The notes beneath the pieces were generated by a model. It saw only the letters and a program-made list of their open reading frames with translations, was not told the DNA's origin and ran no database searches. This document shows positions 41,699-50,632 of a stretch of DNA of 64,000 bases, piece by piece. Each line of letters begins with the position of its first letter. Positions within the stretch are counted from its first letter, which is position 1. The stretch is from positions 18,118 through 82,117 of the forward strand of contig NZ_BOQL01000050.1 of the NCBI RefSeq assembly GCF_018332655.1, written 5' to 3'. The translations under genes and the position numbers were made by a program. Source of the stretch: Actinoplanes auranticolor. Lineage in GTDB: Bacteria > Actinomycetota > Actinomycetes > Mycobacteriales > Micromonosporaceae.

Positions 41699-42412
41699 TT
41701 AGCGGCGCACACCGACGACGAGCGGGCGGCCGGCGAGGCCGGTGGGCAGGAAGTCCATGCCACAGCCGGCCGCGGCGAGCGCGGTCGCGTAGTCGGCGTG
41801 CCCGAAGGCGTACAGGGTCCGCGTGTCGCTGATGTGCCGGACGCCGTCGTGGTCGGCGATCAGCGCATGGCGCTGCACGACGTGCCCGCCGTCGCGCGGT
41901 GCGCCCTGGTAGACCGCCGACACGGTCCGACCGTGCTCGTCACGTCCGGTCCGGGCATCCGTGGACCTGCGGGTCGCGTGATCGGGCAGCCAGAACGGCT
42001 CGATCAGGAGCAGACCGCCGGGGTTGAGGTGCCGGGCGAGCACCGTCACCGCGGAAACCAGACCTGACAGCGGCAGTGTGGCCAGCGCCGTGCCCAGCGC
42101 CGTGGCCACGTCGAAACGGCGCGGCAGGTCCAGGTCCTCGACTGCGGTTTCGTGGATCGCCGCCGAGGGCAGCGCCCGGTGTGCGGCCGCGCCGACGGCG
42201 GCTGCGGTGGTGACGACTTCGACATGCTCGAAGCGGCGCCCGAGCTGGGTCAGGTACGTGCCGGCGGCCTCGGAGGCCTCCAGCAACGACGTGGCCGCCG
42301 GCCGGCGGGCCGCGACGAGGCGGAACACGGCCGCCACCTCCGCCTCGGGGCTGGGCCCGCCGCGGTCGGTGAGTGGGTGGGGGAACTCGGTCAGGGTTGC
42401 CTCTGCGGGCAT
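41699..42412 (-). CDS. SAM-dependent methyltransferase, sugar N-methyltransferase type (SgcA5-like)
   Basis: 237 residues of the class I SAM fold similar to DesVI/TylM1: SLLEASEAAGTYLTQLGRRFEHVEVV in motif I (the usual GxGxG is degenerate, LEASEAAGT), FDVATALGTALATLPLSGLVSAV and HLNPGGLLLIEPFWLP. Sugar N,N-dimethyltransferases have this length and layout, and it sits 35 bases upstream of the glycosyltransferase, so N-methylation of the aminosugar is likely. The weak glycine motif is notable: SAM binding should be verified. ATG 42412 follows GGAGG. Confidence 0.75.
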   Translation of the reverse strand: MPAEATLTEFPHPLTDRGGPSPEAEVAAVFRLVAARRPAATSLLEASEAAGTYLTQLGRRFEHVEVVTTAAAVGAAAHRALPSAAIHETAVEDLDLPRRFDVATALGTALATLPLSGLVSAVTVLARHLNPGGLLLIEPFWLPDHATRRSTDARTGRDEHGRTVSAVYQGAPRDGGHVVQRHALIADHDGVRHISDTRTLYAFGHADYATALAAAGCGMDFLPTGLAGRPLVVGVRR

Positions 42413-42433
42413 CGCCACCTCCAGGCATGGGGC

Positions 42434-42465
42434 TCCCGGCCGGTGCGTACGCGCACCGGCCGGGA
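42434..42465 (-). terminator. 14-bp perfect hairpin terminator of the beta-tyrosine operon
   Basis: TCCCGGCCGGTGCG (42434-42447) and its complement (42452-42465) around a TACG loop, downstream of the condensation-enzyme stop at 42542. Confidence 0.8.
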
Positions 42466-42541
42466 AACTGGGTGAATGAGCACTCTCATGGTCCTGCCGG
42501 GCGCCGCCGGGAGCACCTTCGCCGGTGCGGCGCCGCGGCGC

Positions 42542-43924
42542 CTACAGGCGTTCCGGACTGTCAAGCAGCCGGGCCAGGGTGCGGTTGTAGCCGGTTACCA
42601 GGTCGTCGATGGACTGCTGGCGGAACTGGCCGCGGCCGTACCCGATGCTGCCGAACGTGCGGCCCTGGGCGTCGAATTCGATCGCCCACAGCGCCCCGTC
42701 GGGAATCTGCGAGCCACGCGCCTGCGACAGCAGGCGCCGGCGCATGGCCCGGTAGCCGATGTCCCCGACCCGCTCCCCCACCGCTATGTACGGGGACTGG
42801 ACGAGCTGGAAGACGCACGACGCGTGCCACTCCTCGGCGGCGGCGCGCATCAGGTCGGGTGCTTCGCCGAGGATGTCGAGGAACGGCAGCTCGTGGGTGT
42901 ACGCCGCCAGGCACTGCGCTCGGACCCGGGCGACGACGGCCGCGAAGTCCCGGCAGCCGCCGAGGTCGACCCGTAACGGCAGCATGTTGAAGAACGACCC
43001 GACCATCTCCGCCGTCCACGCCGGTCGACGCCCCGCCGCGAACGTCGGCACGACCACGTCGTCGGTGCCGGTGTTCTCTCGCAGGTGCAGCAGGTAGGCG
43101 GCCAGCAGCACCATGAAGGGGGAGCTGCGCTGCGCGGCAGCGTACGCGCGGACGGCGGCCTGCACACCCGCACCGCTCTCGTAGCGGTACCAGGCGGTGG
43201 TGCCGGGGGTCTGCAGGCTACGTGGCAGGTCCATCCGCAGCGGGGTGACCTGCGCCCCGGCGAGGTTGTCGCGCCAGAATCGGCGCGCCCGGGCCACCTG
43301 TGGCTCGTCGACCGACTGCTGCTGCCAGCGCACGTAGTGGCGGTACTGGCGCACGACGGGCAGCTCAGGTTCGCTGCCGGCTCCGCGGGCGGCGTAGCAC
43401 GCGGCGAGATCGCGGACGACGACCTGGATGGACCATCCGTCGACCGCGGTGTGGTGAGCCGCCAGCACGAGCACCGCGTCGTCGCCGTCGAAGCGGGCCA
43501 GCACGGCACGCAGCACGGGCACCCTGTCCGGCTGCAGTTCCTGAGCCTCGATCTCGTTGAGTAGTTCCTCGGCGCGCCGGTCCCGGCCCCGCGGCGATCC
43601 GCCGGTCAGGCTCAGCACGGTCAGGTCCGGTGCCGCCACGTCCTGGGTGAGCTGCCCGGCGCCGGCCGTGTCGCGCACGATCGTCGTCCGCAACGCCTCG
43701 TGCCTGTTGATCACGTCGCCGAGCGCGGCGCGCAGCCGGCCGTCGTCGACGGCGCCGGTGAGCCGCCATCCACCGACGATGGTGTAGCGCGGACCGAACG
43801 GGCCGAAGCCGTCGCCCTTGTCCACCAGGTGCAGGAAGCGCTGTTGGCTGGACAGTGCGAAGCCACCCGCGGTGGCCAGGCCGGTGGCCGCGTCCGGACC
43901 GCTCCACAACGTCGGCCCGGTCAC
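42542..43924 (-). CDS. Free-standing condensation enzyme (SgcC5-like)
   Basis: 460 residues, a single NRPS condensation domain with an intact HHTAVDG motif (residues 157-163), SSQQRFLHLVDKGDGFGPF in the N-terminal region, and NMLPLRVDLGG and FQLVQSPY in the C-terminal half. SgcC5 in C-1027 joins carrier-bound beta-tyrosine to the enediyne diol by ester formation, and the N-terminus here is similar in kind. GTG 43924 overlaps the halogenase stop by four bases. It is the last gene of the four-gene beta-tyrosine operon; a terminator follows. Confidence 0.9.
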   Translation of the reverse strand: MTGPTLWSGPDAATGLATAGGFALSSQQRFLHLVDKGDGFGPFGPRYTIVGGWRLTGAVDDGRLRAALGDVINRHEALRTTIVRDTAGAGQLTQDVAAPDLTVLSLTGGSPRGRDRRAEELLNEIEAQELQPDRVPVLRAVLARFDGDDAVLVLAAHHTAVDGWSIQVVVRDLAACYAARGAGSEPELPVVRQYRHYVRWQQQSVDEPQVARARRFWRDNLAGAQVTPLRMDLPRSLQTPGTTAWYRYESGAGVQAAVRAYAAAQRSSPFMVLLAAYLLHLRENTGTDDVVVPTFAAGRRPAWTAEMVGSFFNMLPLRVDLGGCRDFAAVVARVRAQCLAAYTHELPFLDILGEAPDLMRAAAEEWHASCVFQLVQSPYIAVGERVGDIGYRAMRRRLLSQARGSQIPDGALWAIEFDAQGRTFGSIGYGRGQFRQQSIDDLVTGYNRTLARLLDSPERL

Positions 43925-45426
43925 GTCGCGGCACCGCCGGCCGGCCACGACCAGTGCATGCCGTCCGGGGAGGGCACCAGCCCGCCGTCGCGCACCGGTA
44001 TCTGCTCGTCGGTGTTGCCGCCGGTCACGGCCTGCGTCTGCACGCGCACGCCCTCGCGGAGCACTCCGCGCATCATCGATGTGCGCAGCAGGTCTCGGTC
44101 CTCACCCGCGATTTCGACCGCCGTGTCCACGACCGCGGCCAGATCCCTCGCGTCGGCGTCACGCCGGCGCGGCGTCGCGGCGCTGGCGATGAGCGCGTTC
44201 TCGCTAGACGCGACTCCGCCCACCAGCTCGACGAAGGACTCCTGGGCGCTGGCGGTGCGGTTGTCGCTGACCTTCTTCGCTTTCCAGAAGTAGGAGTCCT
44301 CGTCCTCGTGAGTGTCGTAGAACGCGACGAGGAAGTCGTGGAAGAGCCGGTATTCGCGGCGGTATCGCGTTTCGAACTCGGTGAGACATTGCTGTTCGTC
44401 CACATCGCCGGCCAGGCAGGTGTTGATGGTGCGGGCGGCCAGCAGGGCGCTGAGCGTGGCCAGATGTACGCCGGAGGAGAAGACGGGGTCGATGAAGCAG
44501 GCGGCGTCGCCCACGAGCATCATGCCCGGCCGGGTGAACTCGTCCTTGAGGTATGACCAGTCCTTGCGGATGCGGATCTCGCCGTAGGGTCCCGTCGTGA
44601 CCCGCTTGGCGTCGGCGAGGAACTCGGCGATGAGCGGGCATTCGGCGATCAGTTCGGCCAGGGCGGCCTCGCGGTCGCCCTGGGCCCGCTCCAGCGCGTC
44701 ACTGTGCAGGACGACACCGACGCTGGTGAGCGTGTCGGTGAGCGGGATGTACCAGAACCAGCCGGACTTGAACGCAGCGGCGAGGATGTTGCCCTGGTTC
44801 GGCGCGGGCAGCCGGCGCCCGCCCTCGAAGTAGGCGAACAGTGCCAGGTTGCGGAAGTAGTCCGAGTAGTGGCGTGGCCCGCCGACCCGGCGGTGGATCC
44901 TGCTCTTGTGGCCGGAGGCGTCGACGACCCAACGGGCGCGAATCTCCTGTGCGGCACCGTCGGGACCGGTGGCGCGCACACCGATGACACGGCCCTCGTG
45001 CTCGACGACGTCGAGCACGGAGACCTGCTCGCGTACCTCGACGCCCTTGCGCCGGGCGTTGTCGAGCAAGATCTGGTCGAACTTCATCCGCTCGACCTGA
45101 TACGCGGTCGCGGCGTCGCCGGACATCCGCGAGGAGATGCCGAAAGCGAACGTCCAGGGCTGCTCGTTGCGACCCCACCGGAAGGTGCCGCCCCGCTTGA
45201 CCATGAAGGCGGCCGCCTTGAGCTCGTCGGTGACGCCGAGCAGCCGGCAGATGCCGTGCACCGTGGACGGCAGCAGGGACTCGCCGATCTGGTAGCGAGG
45301 GAAGGTCTCCTTCTCCAGCAGCAGCACCCGGTGGCCCTGCATGGCCACCAGGGTCGCCACGGTCGAGCCACTGGGCCCGCCACCGACCACCACGAGGTCG
45401 TAGTCGTCTCGCGCGGTGTCACTCAT
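43921..45426 (-). CDS. FADH2-dependent halogenase acting on carrier-bound substrate (SgcC3-like)
   Basis: 501 residues. FAD motif VVVGGGPSGSTVATL near residue 12, FPRYQIGESLLPS, and the flavin-halogenase signature WFWYIP at 223-228; GDAACFIDPVFSSGVHLA is the second FAD motif. The layout matches halogenases that act on carrier-protein-bound phenols, such as SgcC3, which chlorinates beta-tyrosyl-SgcC2. Two tandem ATGs (45429, 45426) are possible; the second has better spacing from AGAGGA. In operon with the aminomutase and condensation enzyme. Confidence 0.93.
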   Translation of the reverse strand: MSDTARDDYDLVVVGGGPSGSTVATLVAMQGHRVLLLEKETFPRYQIGESLLPSTVHGICRLLGVTDELKAAAFMVKRGGTFRWGRNEQPWTFAFGISSRMSGDAATAYQVERMKFDQILLDNARRKGVEVREQVSVLDVVEHEGRVIGVRATGPDGAAQEIRARWVVDASGHKSRIHRRVGGPRHYSDYFRNLALFAYFEGGRRLPAPNQGNILAAAFKSGWFWYIPLTDTLTSVGVVLHSDALERAQGDREAALAELIAECPLIAEFLADAKRVTTGPYGEIRIRKDWSYLKDEFTRPGMMLVGDAACFIDPVFSSGVHLATLSALLAARTINTCLAGDVDEQQCLTEFETRYRREYRLFHDFLVAFYDTHEDEDSYFWKAKKVSDNRTASAQESFVELVGGVASSENALIASAATPRRRDADARDLAAVVDTAVEIAGEDRDLLRTSMMRGVLREGVRVQTQAVTGGNTDEQIPVRDGGLVPSPDGMHWSWPAGGAAT

Positions 45427-45466
45427 CATCGGTTCCTCTCGCCGGGTGGACGGTTTGCGGGCCGGG

Positions 45467-47077
45467 TCAGCACAGCTCCACCTGTGCCGCCGTGACGGCG
45501 CTCAGCAGCTCACCCCGGGAGAGGGCACCGCCGATGGCCTGGATGTCGTCGGACATGTAACGGTCGACATCGAGGGTGGGCGCGATCGAGCGGGTGAGCT
45601 CGTACGCGGCGCGTCCGGCGGTGCTGAGCCCGTCGTGGCGTCCGGAGACGTCGACGGCCTGGGCCGCGGCGAGCAGCTCGACGGCCAGGATCAGGTCGTT
45701 GTTGTTCAGCACCCGGCGTGCGTTGCGGGCCGAGATCAGTCCCATGCTGACGATGTCCTGGTTGTCGCCGTTGGACGGCACGCTCTGGGTGCTAGCGGGG
45801 CCGATGGTGCGATTCTCGGCGACCAGCGCGGTCGCCGGGTACTGGGCGCCGGCGAAGCCGCTGTTGAGGCCGGGCTCGCCGGCGACCAGGAACTCGGGCA
45901 GGCCGTAGCTGAGGTGGCGGTTGAGCATCCGGTTGGTGCGCCGCTCCGAGATCACGCCGAGCTGGGTGAGCGCGATCGTCAGGTAGTCCATGACGAAGGC
46001 GACCGGCTGGCCGTGGAAGTTGGCGCCGTGGAAGACCTCGCCGCCTCCGAAGAACAGCGGGTTGTCGTTGGCCGAGTTCAGCTCGGTCTCCACGACGCGC
46101 TGCGCGTGCGCCAGGGTGTCGCGCACCGCGCCGAGCACCTGGGGCACCGCGCGCAGGGAGTACGCCTTCTGCAGGTAGAAGTCCGTGCGCTGGACGGCCT
46201 GGTCGGGGTTCTTGCGCTCGGCGAACTGGTGCCGCAGCTCGGCGTGCGAGACGGTCAGCGCGCTGTCGCCGAGCAGCGAGCGCATGTTGGCGGCGGACTC
46301 GATCTGGCCGGTGTGCGGCTTGGCGATGTCATGGCCCTCGCTCTCGAACGGTCCCATCGAGCCCTGCAGCGTCTCGATCACGAACGCCGAGATGATCTCC
46401 GCCTGGCGGACCTGTTCCATGGCGCGGACCACGACCAGCGCGCCCAGGCCGGTCATCGCCGAGGTGCCGTTGATCAGCGCCAGGCCTTCCTTGAAGCGCA
46501 GTTCCATCGGCTGCAGTCCATGTGTCTGAAGCACCTGTGCGGTGGGCACCGCAACGCCGTCGCTGAGCACGTATCCCTCGCCGAGCACGGTGCTGGCGAT
46601 GTGTGAGAGCGGGGCCAGATCCCCGCTTGCGCCCAGCGAACCGATCTCGGGGATAGCCGGGGTGATGCCCAGGTTGAGGTACGTCTCGAGCCGGGTGATC
46701 AGCTCCGGGCGGACCGCCGAGTAGCCCTTGGCCAGGGCATTGAGCCGGGCGGTGAGGATGGCGCGGGACTCGATCGCGGAGAACAGGGGGCCGACGCCGG
46801 CACTGTGGCTGCGGACCAGGTTCGTCTGCAGTTCCACTTCCTTCGACGGATCCACCATCATGTAGATCATTTCGCCGTAGCCGGTGGTCACGCCGTAGAC
46901 GGGCACGCCGCCGCGGACAAGCTTCTCGAACTGCTCCCGGCTGAAGGCCGCCGCGTTGAGCGCGTCCTGCGGCACCGAACAGCGCGCGCCCCATTCGGCG
47001 ACCCGGCGGACGTCCTCGGCCGTCAGCGTGGTGCCGTTGAGCGCGACCCGGGCGGTGTTCCTATTCGTGGTGGCCAT
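45467..47077 (-). CDS. MIO-dependent tyrosine 2,3-aminomutase (SgcC4-like)
   Basis: 536 residues of the aromatic ammonia-lyase/aminomutase family. The cofactor-forming Ala150-Ser151-Gly152 triad lies in GSLGASGDLAPLSH; catalytic Tyr61 lies in PVYGVTTGYGEM; NSANDNPLFF and YPATALVAENRTIGPASTQS are further signatures. The sequence tracks SgcC4 closely from memory, particularly VELQTNLVRSHSAGVG. It converts L-tyrosine to beta-tyrosine, the committed step for the aromatic side chain. ATG 47077 (another ATG nine bases earlier) overlaps the NRPS end by 17 bases, implying coupling. Confidence 0.95.
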   Translation of the reverse strand: MATTNRNTARVALNGTTLTAEDVRRVAEWGARCSVPQDALNAAAFSREQFEKLVRGGVPVYGVTTGYGEMIYMMVDPSKEVELQTNLVRSHSAGVGPLFSAIESRAILTARLNALAKGYSAVRPELITRLETYLNLGITPAIPEIGSLGASGDLAPLSHIASTVLGEGYVLSDGVAVPTAQVLQTHGLQPMELRFKEGLALINGTSAMTGLGALVVVRAMEQVRQAEIISAFVIETLQGSMGPFESEGHDIAKPHTGQIESAANMRSLLGDSALTVSHAELRHQFAERKNPDQAVQRTDFYLQKAYSLRAVPQVLGAVRDTLAHAQRVVETELNSANDNPLFFGGGEVFHGANFHGQPVAFVMDYLTIALTQLGVISERRTNRMLNRHLSYGLPEFLVAGEPGLNSGFAGAQYPATALVAENRTIGPASTQSVPSNGDNQDIVSMGLISARNARRVLNNNDLILAVELLAAAQAVDVSGRHDGLSTAGRAAYELTRSIAPTLDVDRYMSDDIQAIGGALSRGELLSAVTAAQVELC

Positions 47078-50000
47078 GCTGTGCATCCCATCTCTGCTCG
47101 GCGTCAGCGTTCTCGACCACGGCCGCCATGCCGGCGACCGTGGCGTGATCCAACAGGTCCCTTACGTCCGTGCCGGTCGCCGCCGCTACCCGCAGCAGCG
47201 CCGCGGAGTCTCCGCCGGCGGCGAAGAAATCGGTATTCTCGCCGTGGCTGTCGACGCCGGCGGCCGCCCACAGCGCCGCCATCCGGCGGTGCGGCTCGGT
47301 CAACGGCCGGTGCCCGGGGTCGTCGGCGACCCCGGGCACCGGCAGGCGCGCCCGGTCCACCTTGCCGGCGACGTTGCGCGGCACGACCTCGATCGCGGCG
47401 AACGTCAGGCGCAGCAGGGCAGGACCGAAGCGGCGTCGAAGGTGGGCGCGCCAGCCGCCGGGATCGGCGGCGCCCGCCACGACGACGTAGGCGACCAGGC
47501 GGTCGACGAGCCCGCCGGGACCGGTGACGGGCAGCACGGCACAGTCCGCGACGGACGGCAGCTCGGTGAGCGCGGCCTCGACGGCGGTCAGCTCCACCCG
47601 GCTGCCGGCGAGTTTGACCTGGTGGTCGCGGCGGCCGGCGTACTGCAGGTCGCCGGTGAAGGTGCGCCGAGCCAGGTCACCGGTGCGGTAGGTGGGCGGT
47701 TCGGCGGCCAGGCCGGTCACCGGCCGAAACGCCGGGCGCGGGCCGGCGGCATGGCCCAGGTAGGTCCGGATCGCGTACGGGCTGCGTATCACCAGCTCGC
47801 CAACGACACCTCGCGGGCAGGGCCGGTCGTGCGGGTCCAGGACGAGGACCTCTCGTCCGGGGATCTCCCGGCCGATCGGGACCACGTCGCCGGGATCCGT
47901 GGCGTCCAGCTCGTGCCAGGTGGCGGCGATCGTCTCGGTCGGGCCGTAGAGGTTGAGCAGGCGGGTGATGGGCAGCGTCGCCGCGGCGGCGGTGGCGAGG
48001 TGACCGGGCAGCGCCTCTCCCATCAGCACGAGCACCTCCAGGCCGCTGTCGGCGTCTCGCTCGGCCAGCGACCGCACGAGTTCCCGGGCGAAGGTCGGCA
48101 CGATCTGCAGGGCGGTGATCCGTTCCTGGGCCAGCCAGGCGGCGAAGCGCTCCGGGTGCTTGCGGACCCGCTCCGGTACCGGGCACAGGGTGCCACCGGC
48201 GACCAGCGTCGCGAAGGTCTCGCAGATGCTGGGATCGTGTTCGACGGCCACCCACAGCGCGAGCCGGGTCGCCTGTCCCAGGCGCAGGGCGGTGGCCAGC
48301 CAGGTCGCGAACTGGGCCAGTGCCCGATGGGTCTGCGCGATCCCCTTGGGCCGGCCGCTGGAGCCGGAGGTGTAGGCGGCGTACGCCGGCGCATCCGGTT
48401 CCACCGGCGCCGCCTCGGTCGTCGCAGGGCTGCCGTCGTCATCGGTGATCGCCAGGACCGCGCCGTAACCCTGCTCGCGGTACCAGCCCGCCAGCGCGGC
48501 GGCGCCCGGATCGGCACCGTCCACGAGCATCAGGGGTGGGCGCAGATCGTCGATGACCAGCCGGGCGCGCTCCCCGGCGTCGCCCGGAGCGAGCCAGCTC
48601 ACGGACCCGCCGGCCCGCAGCACGGCCAGCGACGCGGTGACCTGACGGGGTCCGTGGGCCAGGTACACCGCGACGGCCGCGCCGCGGATCAGCCCGGCGT
48701 CCGGCAGGCGCGCCGCCAGCGTCCCGGAACGTTCCCACAGCCGGCCGTAGGTCAACGGTTCGTCGCCGTCGACCGCCGTCGCGGCCGGCTGCCGGGCAGC
48801 CTGCGCGGCGATGAGGTCGATGACCGTGTCATCGCCGCCGGGATCCGCGACGGTTTGAGCCACCGTGACCGGTGGCTCCAGCGGAAGGTCGTCGATCCGC
48901 GCGCCGGGATCGCGAACGGCGACGCTCAGCAGCGTGCGCAGCTGGTCCAGCAGTCCCAGCGCCTCATCCTCACCGAGAAACTGCGGCGCGTAGGTCACCT
49001 CCGCTCCGGTGCCGTCGATGCGCAGCGACAGCCCGGCGACCGGCGACCCGGTCTGGGCGTGCGCGCGATACCACCGCAGTCCCGGGGTCCGGGGCGTGTC
49101 CGGAACCTCCTCGGCGCTCAGCAACACCTCACCCAGCGGCAGCCCGGACGGCGGGCGGGGCGGGTTCACCGCCCGCACCAGCCTGGGGAACGGCATCCGG
49201 CGGCGCACGGCGGTGTCGCGGACCGTCGCTGTCAGCCGGCGCACGAGTTCGTCGAACCGCGGGGTGTCGGACAGGTCGGCGGCGACCGGTTGCACGGTGG
49301 TGAACGGCCCGATCACGTCCTGATCGTCAGGACCGCGCAGGGAGACTGGGAGGGCGACCGTGGTGCCGTAGTGGCCCTGGTGGCGCGCCAGCAGCACGTG
49401 CAGGCCGGCGAGAACCACGGACAGCGGCCGGGTCCCCTCGGCCCGGGCCAGCATCCGCAGGGCGTCGCCCAGCTGTGTGCCCCAGTCGACGCGCAGCGTC
49501 CGAGCTGGTTGCGTGACGCGTCGCCCGGGCGGGTGGACGGTGGTCCGCAGGTTCGTGGCCCACCACCGGGCCAGCCGGTGCTCACCGGGGCCACGCTCAG
49601 CGGCCCGTTCCTGCCGGGCGTGGTCGGTGTACTGACGCGTGCCGATGGGTTGCTCGCCGTCTGCGTACCCCCGGCACAGTTGGTCGATCGCGACGGACAG
49701 GGAATCCTCGTCGGCGACGGCACGGTGAGCGACGAGGATCAGCAGGTGCTCCTGCTCGTCGACGGCGATCAGGGTGAGCCGGGCGGCCGGACCGTGCGCG
49801 AGGTCGAGCGGCTCGTTCAGCGCTGCCGCGTGCTCGGCCTGCGGTCCGCGGGTGTCGTGCAGATCAACGAAGCGGAACCCGTCGGCGTGCGGAGCCGGCG
49901 CGATGCGTGGCACGGGAACGCCACCGGCGTCGTGCAGGGACGACCGCAGCGCCTCGTGGCGGCGCTGCACAGCTTCCCACGCCTCGCGCAGCAGCTTCCG

Positions 50001-50156
50001 GTCGACGGGTCCCTCGATGCGGTAGGCCCGGGCGAGCGTGAGCGGGATCCGCGGCGGCCATAGCCGGCTGAGGAACCACAGTCCTTCCTGGACACGCGAC
50101 ACCACCGCCGGGTCGCCGTCGTCTGGCGCCGCGGATGTTTCCAGAGGTGTTCGCAT
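47061..50156 (-). CDS. C-A-PCP NRPS, probably (beta-)tyrosine-activating, with degenerate C domain
   Basis: 1031 residues. The N-terminal ~420 residues are a condensation-like domain whose HHxxxDG motif has become HRAVADE (144-150), so amide or ester formation is doubtful. The adenylation domain (~430-920) has YTSGSSGRPKG, NLYGPTET, YRTGDLAR and NVAGKVDRARLP; specificity positions read roughly D-P-C-Q-V-M-L, resembling the beta-tyrosine codes I recall (D-P-x-Q...). The terminal PCP has FFAAGGDSAALL with the pantetheine Ser. In C-1027 the adenylation enzyme SgcC1 stands alone, so this fusion is unusual. ATG 50156 is preferred to the longer frame upstream, which is antisense to other genes. Confidence 0.85.
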   Translation of the reverse strand: MRTPLETSAAPDDGDPAVVSRVQEGLWFLSRLWPPRIPLTLARAYRIEGPVDRKLLREAWEAVQRRHEALRSSLHDAGGVPVPRIAPAPHADGFRFVDLHDTRGPQAEHAAALNEPLDLAHGPAARLTLIAVDEQEHLLILVAHRAVADEDSLSVAIDQLCRGYADGEQPIGTRQYTDHARQERAAERGPGEHRLARWWATNLRTTVHPPGRRVTQPARTLRVDWGTQLGDALRMLARAEGTRPLSVVLAGLHVLLARHQGHYGTTVALPVSLRGPDDQDVIGPFTTVQPVAADLSDTPRFDELVRRLTATVRDTAVRRRMPFPRLVRAVNPPRPPSGLPLGEVLLSAEEVPDTPRTPGLRWYRAHAQTGSPVAGLSLRIDGTGAEVTYAPQFLGEDEALGLLDQLRTLLSVAVRDPGARIDDLPLEPPVTVAQTVADPGGDDTVIDLIAAQAARQPAATAVDGDEPLTYGRLWERSGTLAARLPDAGLIRGAAVAVYLAHGPRQVTASLAVLRAGGSVSWLAPGDAGERARLVIDDLRPPLMLVDGADPGAAALAGWYREQGYGAVLAITDDDGSPATTEAAPVEPDAPAYAAYTSGSSGRPKGIAQTHRALAQFATWLATALRLGQATRLALWVAVEHDPSICETFATLVAGGTLCPVPERVRKHPERFAAWLAQERITALQIVPTFARELVRSLAERDADSGLEVLVLMGEALPGHLATAAAATLPITRLLNLYGPTETIAATWHELDATDPGDVVPIGREIPGREVLVLDPHDRPCPRGVVGELVIRSPYAIRTYLGHAAGPRPAFRPVTGLAAEPPTYRTGDLARRTFTGDLQYAGRRDHQVKLAGSRVELTAVEAALTELPSVADCAVLPVTGPGGLVDRLVAYVVVAGAADPGGWRAHLRRRFGPALLRLTFAAIEVVPRNVAGKVDRARLPVPGVADDPGHRPLTEPHRRMAALWAAAGVDSHGENTDFFAAGGDSAALLRVAAATGTDVRDLLDHATVAGMAAVVENADAEQRWDAQHGHHE

Positions 50157-50326
50157 CTCCACGCCTTGCAGTCTTCTGGGAAGGCGGAAGCGGAGGCATC
50201 TTGCCAAGTGCGGCGCCGCTCGCGCGGTGCGCATCGGCGAAGATGCGACCGGCCCGGCGCCGCGCCGACCCTGACTACCAGCGTTTCCCGCAGCGATCAG
50301 AGCCGAGAAGAGTGAGGGACAACCAC
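50157..50326. promoter_or_regulatory. Divergent promoter region, NRPS operon / PCP gene
   Basis: A 170-base gap between divergent starts of two genes of the same pathway; it must contain both promoters. No clear boxes or operator were recognised. Confidence 0.45.
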
Positions 50327-50587
50327 ATGCTGAGCCCCGACGAACGGACCCCGGCCGAGCTGGAGCGGCGCATCGCCGGCATCTGGCGTGACGTGCTGGG
50401 CGACGGTGCTGACCGTACCGGCGCGACCTTCCTGGAACTGCACGGGCAGTCCATCTCAGCGGTGCGCATCGTGGCGCGCATCGAGGACGAACTCGGTCTG
50501 GACGTAGACGTGGCCACGCTGTTCGAGGATCCCGATCTGCGTACCTTCGTCGCCATGGTGCTGGCCGGCACCTCGCACAGCGCCTGA
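50327..50587 (+). CDS. Free-standing peptidyl carrier protein (SgcC2-like)
   Basis: 86 residues, a single carrier domain. The pantetheine-attachment Ser lies in ELHGQSISAVRIVARIEDELG (a variant of the usual GGxS), followed by the VATLFEDPDLRTFV helix IV. ATG 50327 has GAGGGAC upstream. In C-1027 a free PCP (SgcC2) carries beta-tyrosine through chlorination, hydroxylation and transfer; here it coexists with a PCP domain fused to the NRPS, so which one is used needs testing. Confidence 0.88.
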   Translation: MLSPDERTPAELERRIAGIWRDVLGDGADRTGATFLELHGQSISAVRIVARIEDELGLDVDVATLFEDPDLRTFVAMVLAGTSHSA

Positions 50588-50590
50588 GCT

Positions 50591-50625
50591 GCCGGCTGCG
50601 CGGGCCGCCGGCCCGCGCAGCCGGC
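50591..50625. terminator. Perfect 15-bp hairpin between converging genes
   Basis: GCCGGCTGCGCGGGC (50591-50605) and its complement (50611-50625) with a five-base loop lie between stops at 50587 and 50633. Confidence 0.8.
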
Positions 50626-50632
50626 GTCGCGC

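Noticed and set aside
46956..50063. Very long plus-strand open frame (about 1035 residues) across the aminomutase/NRPS region
   Set aside because: It is antisense to strongly supported genes and its translation is low-complexity, Arg/Gly/His-rich; a by-product of high GC.
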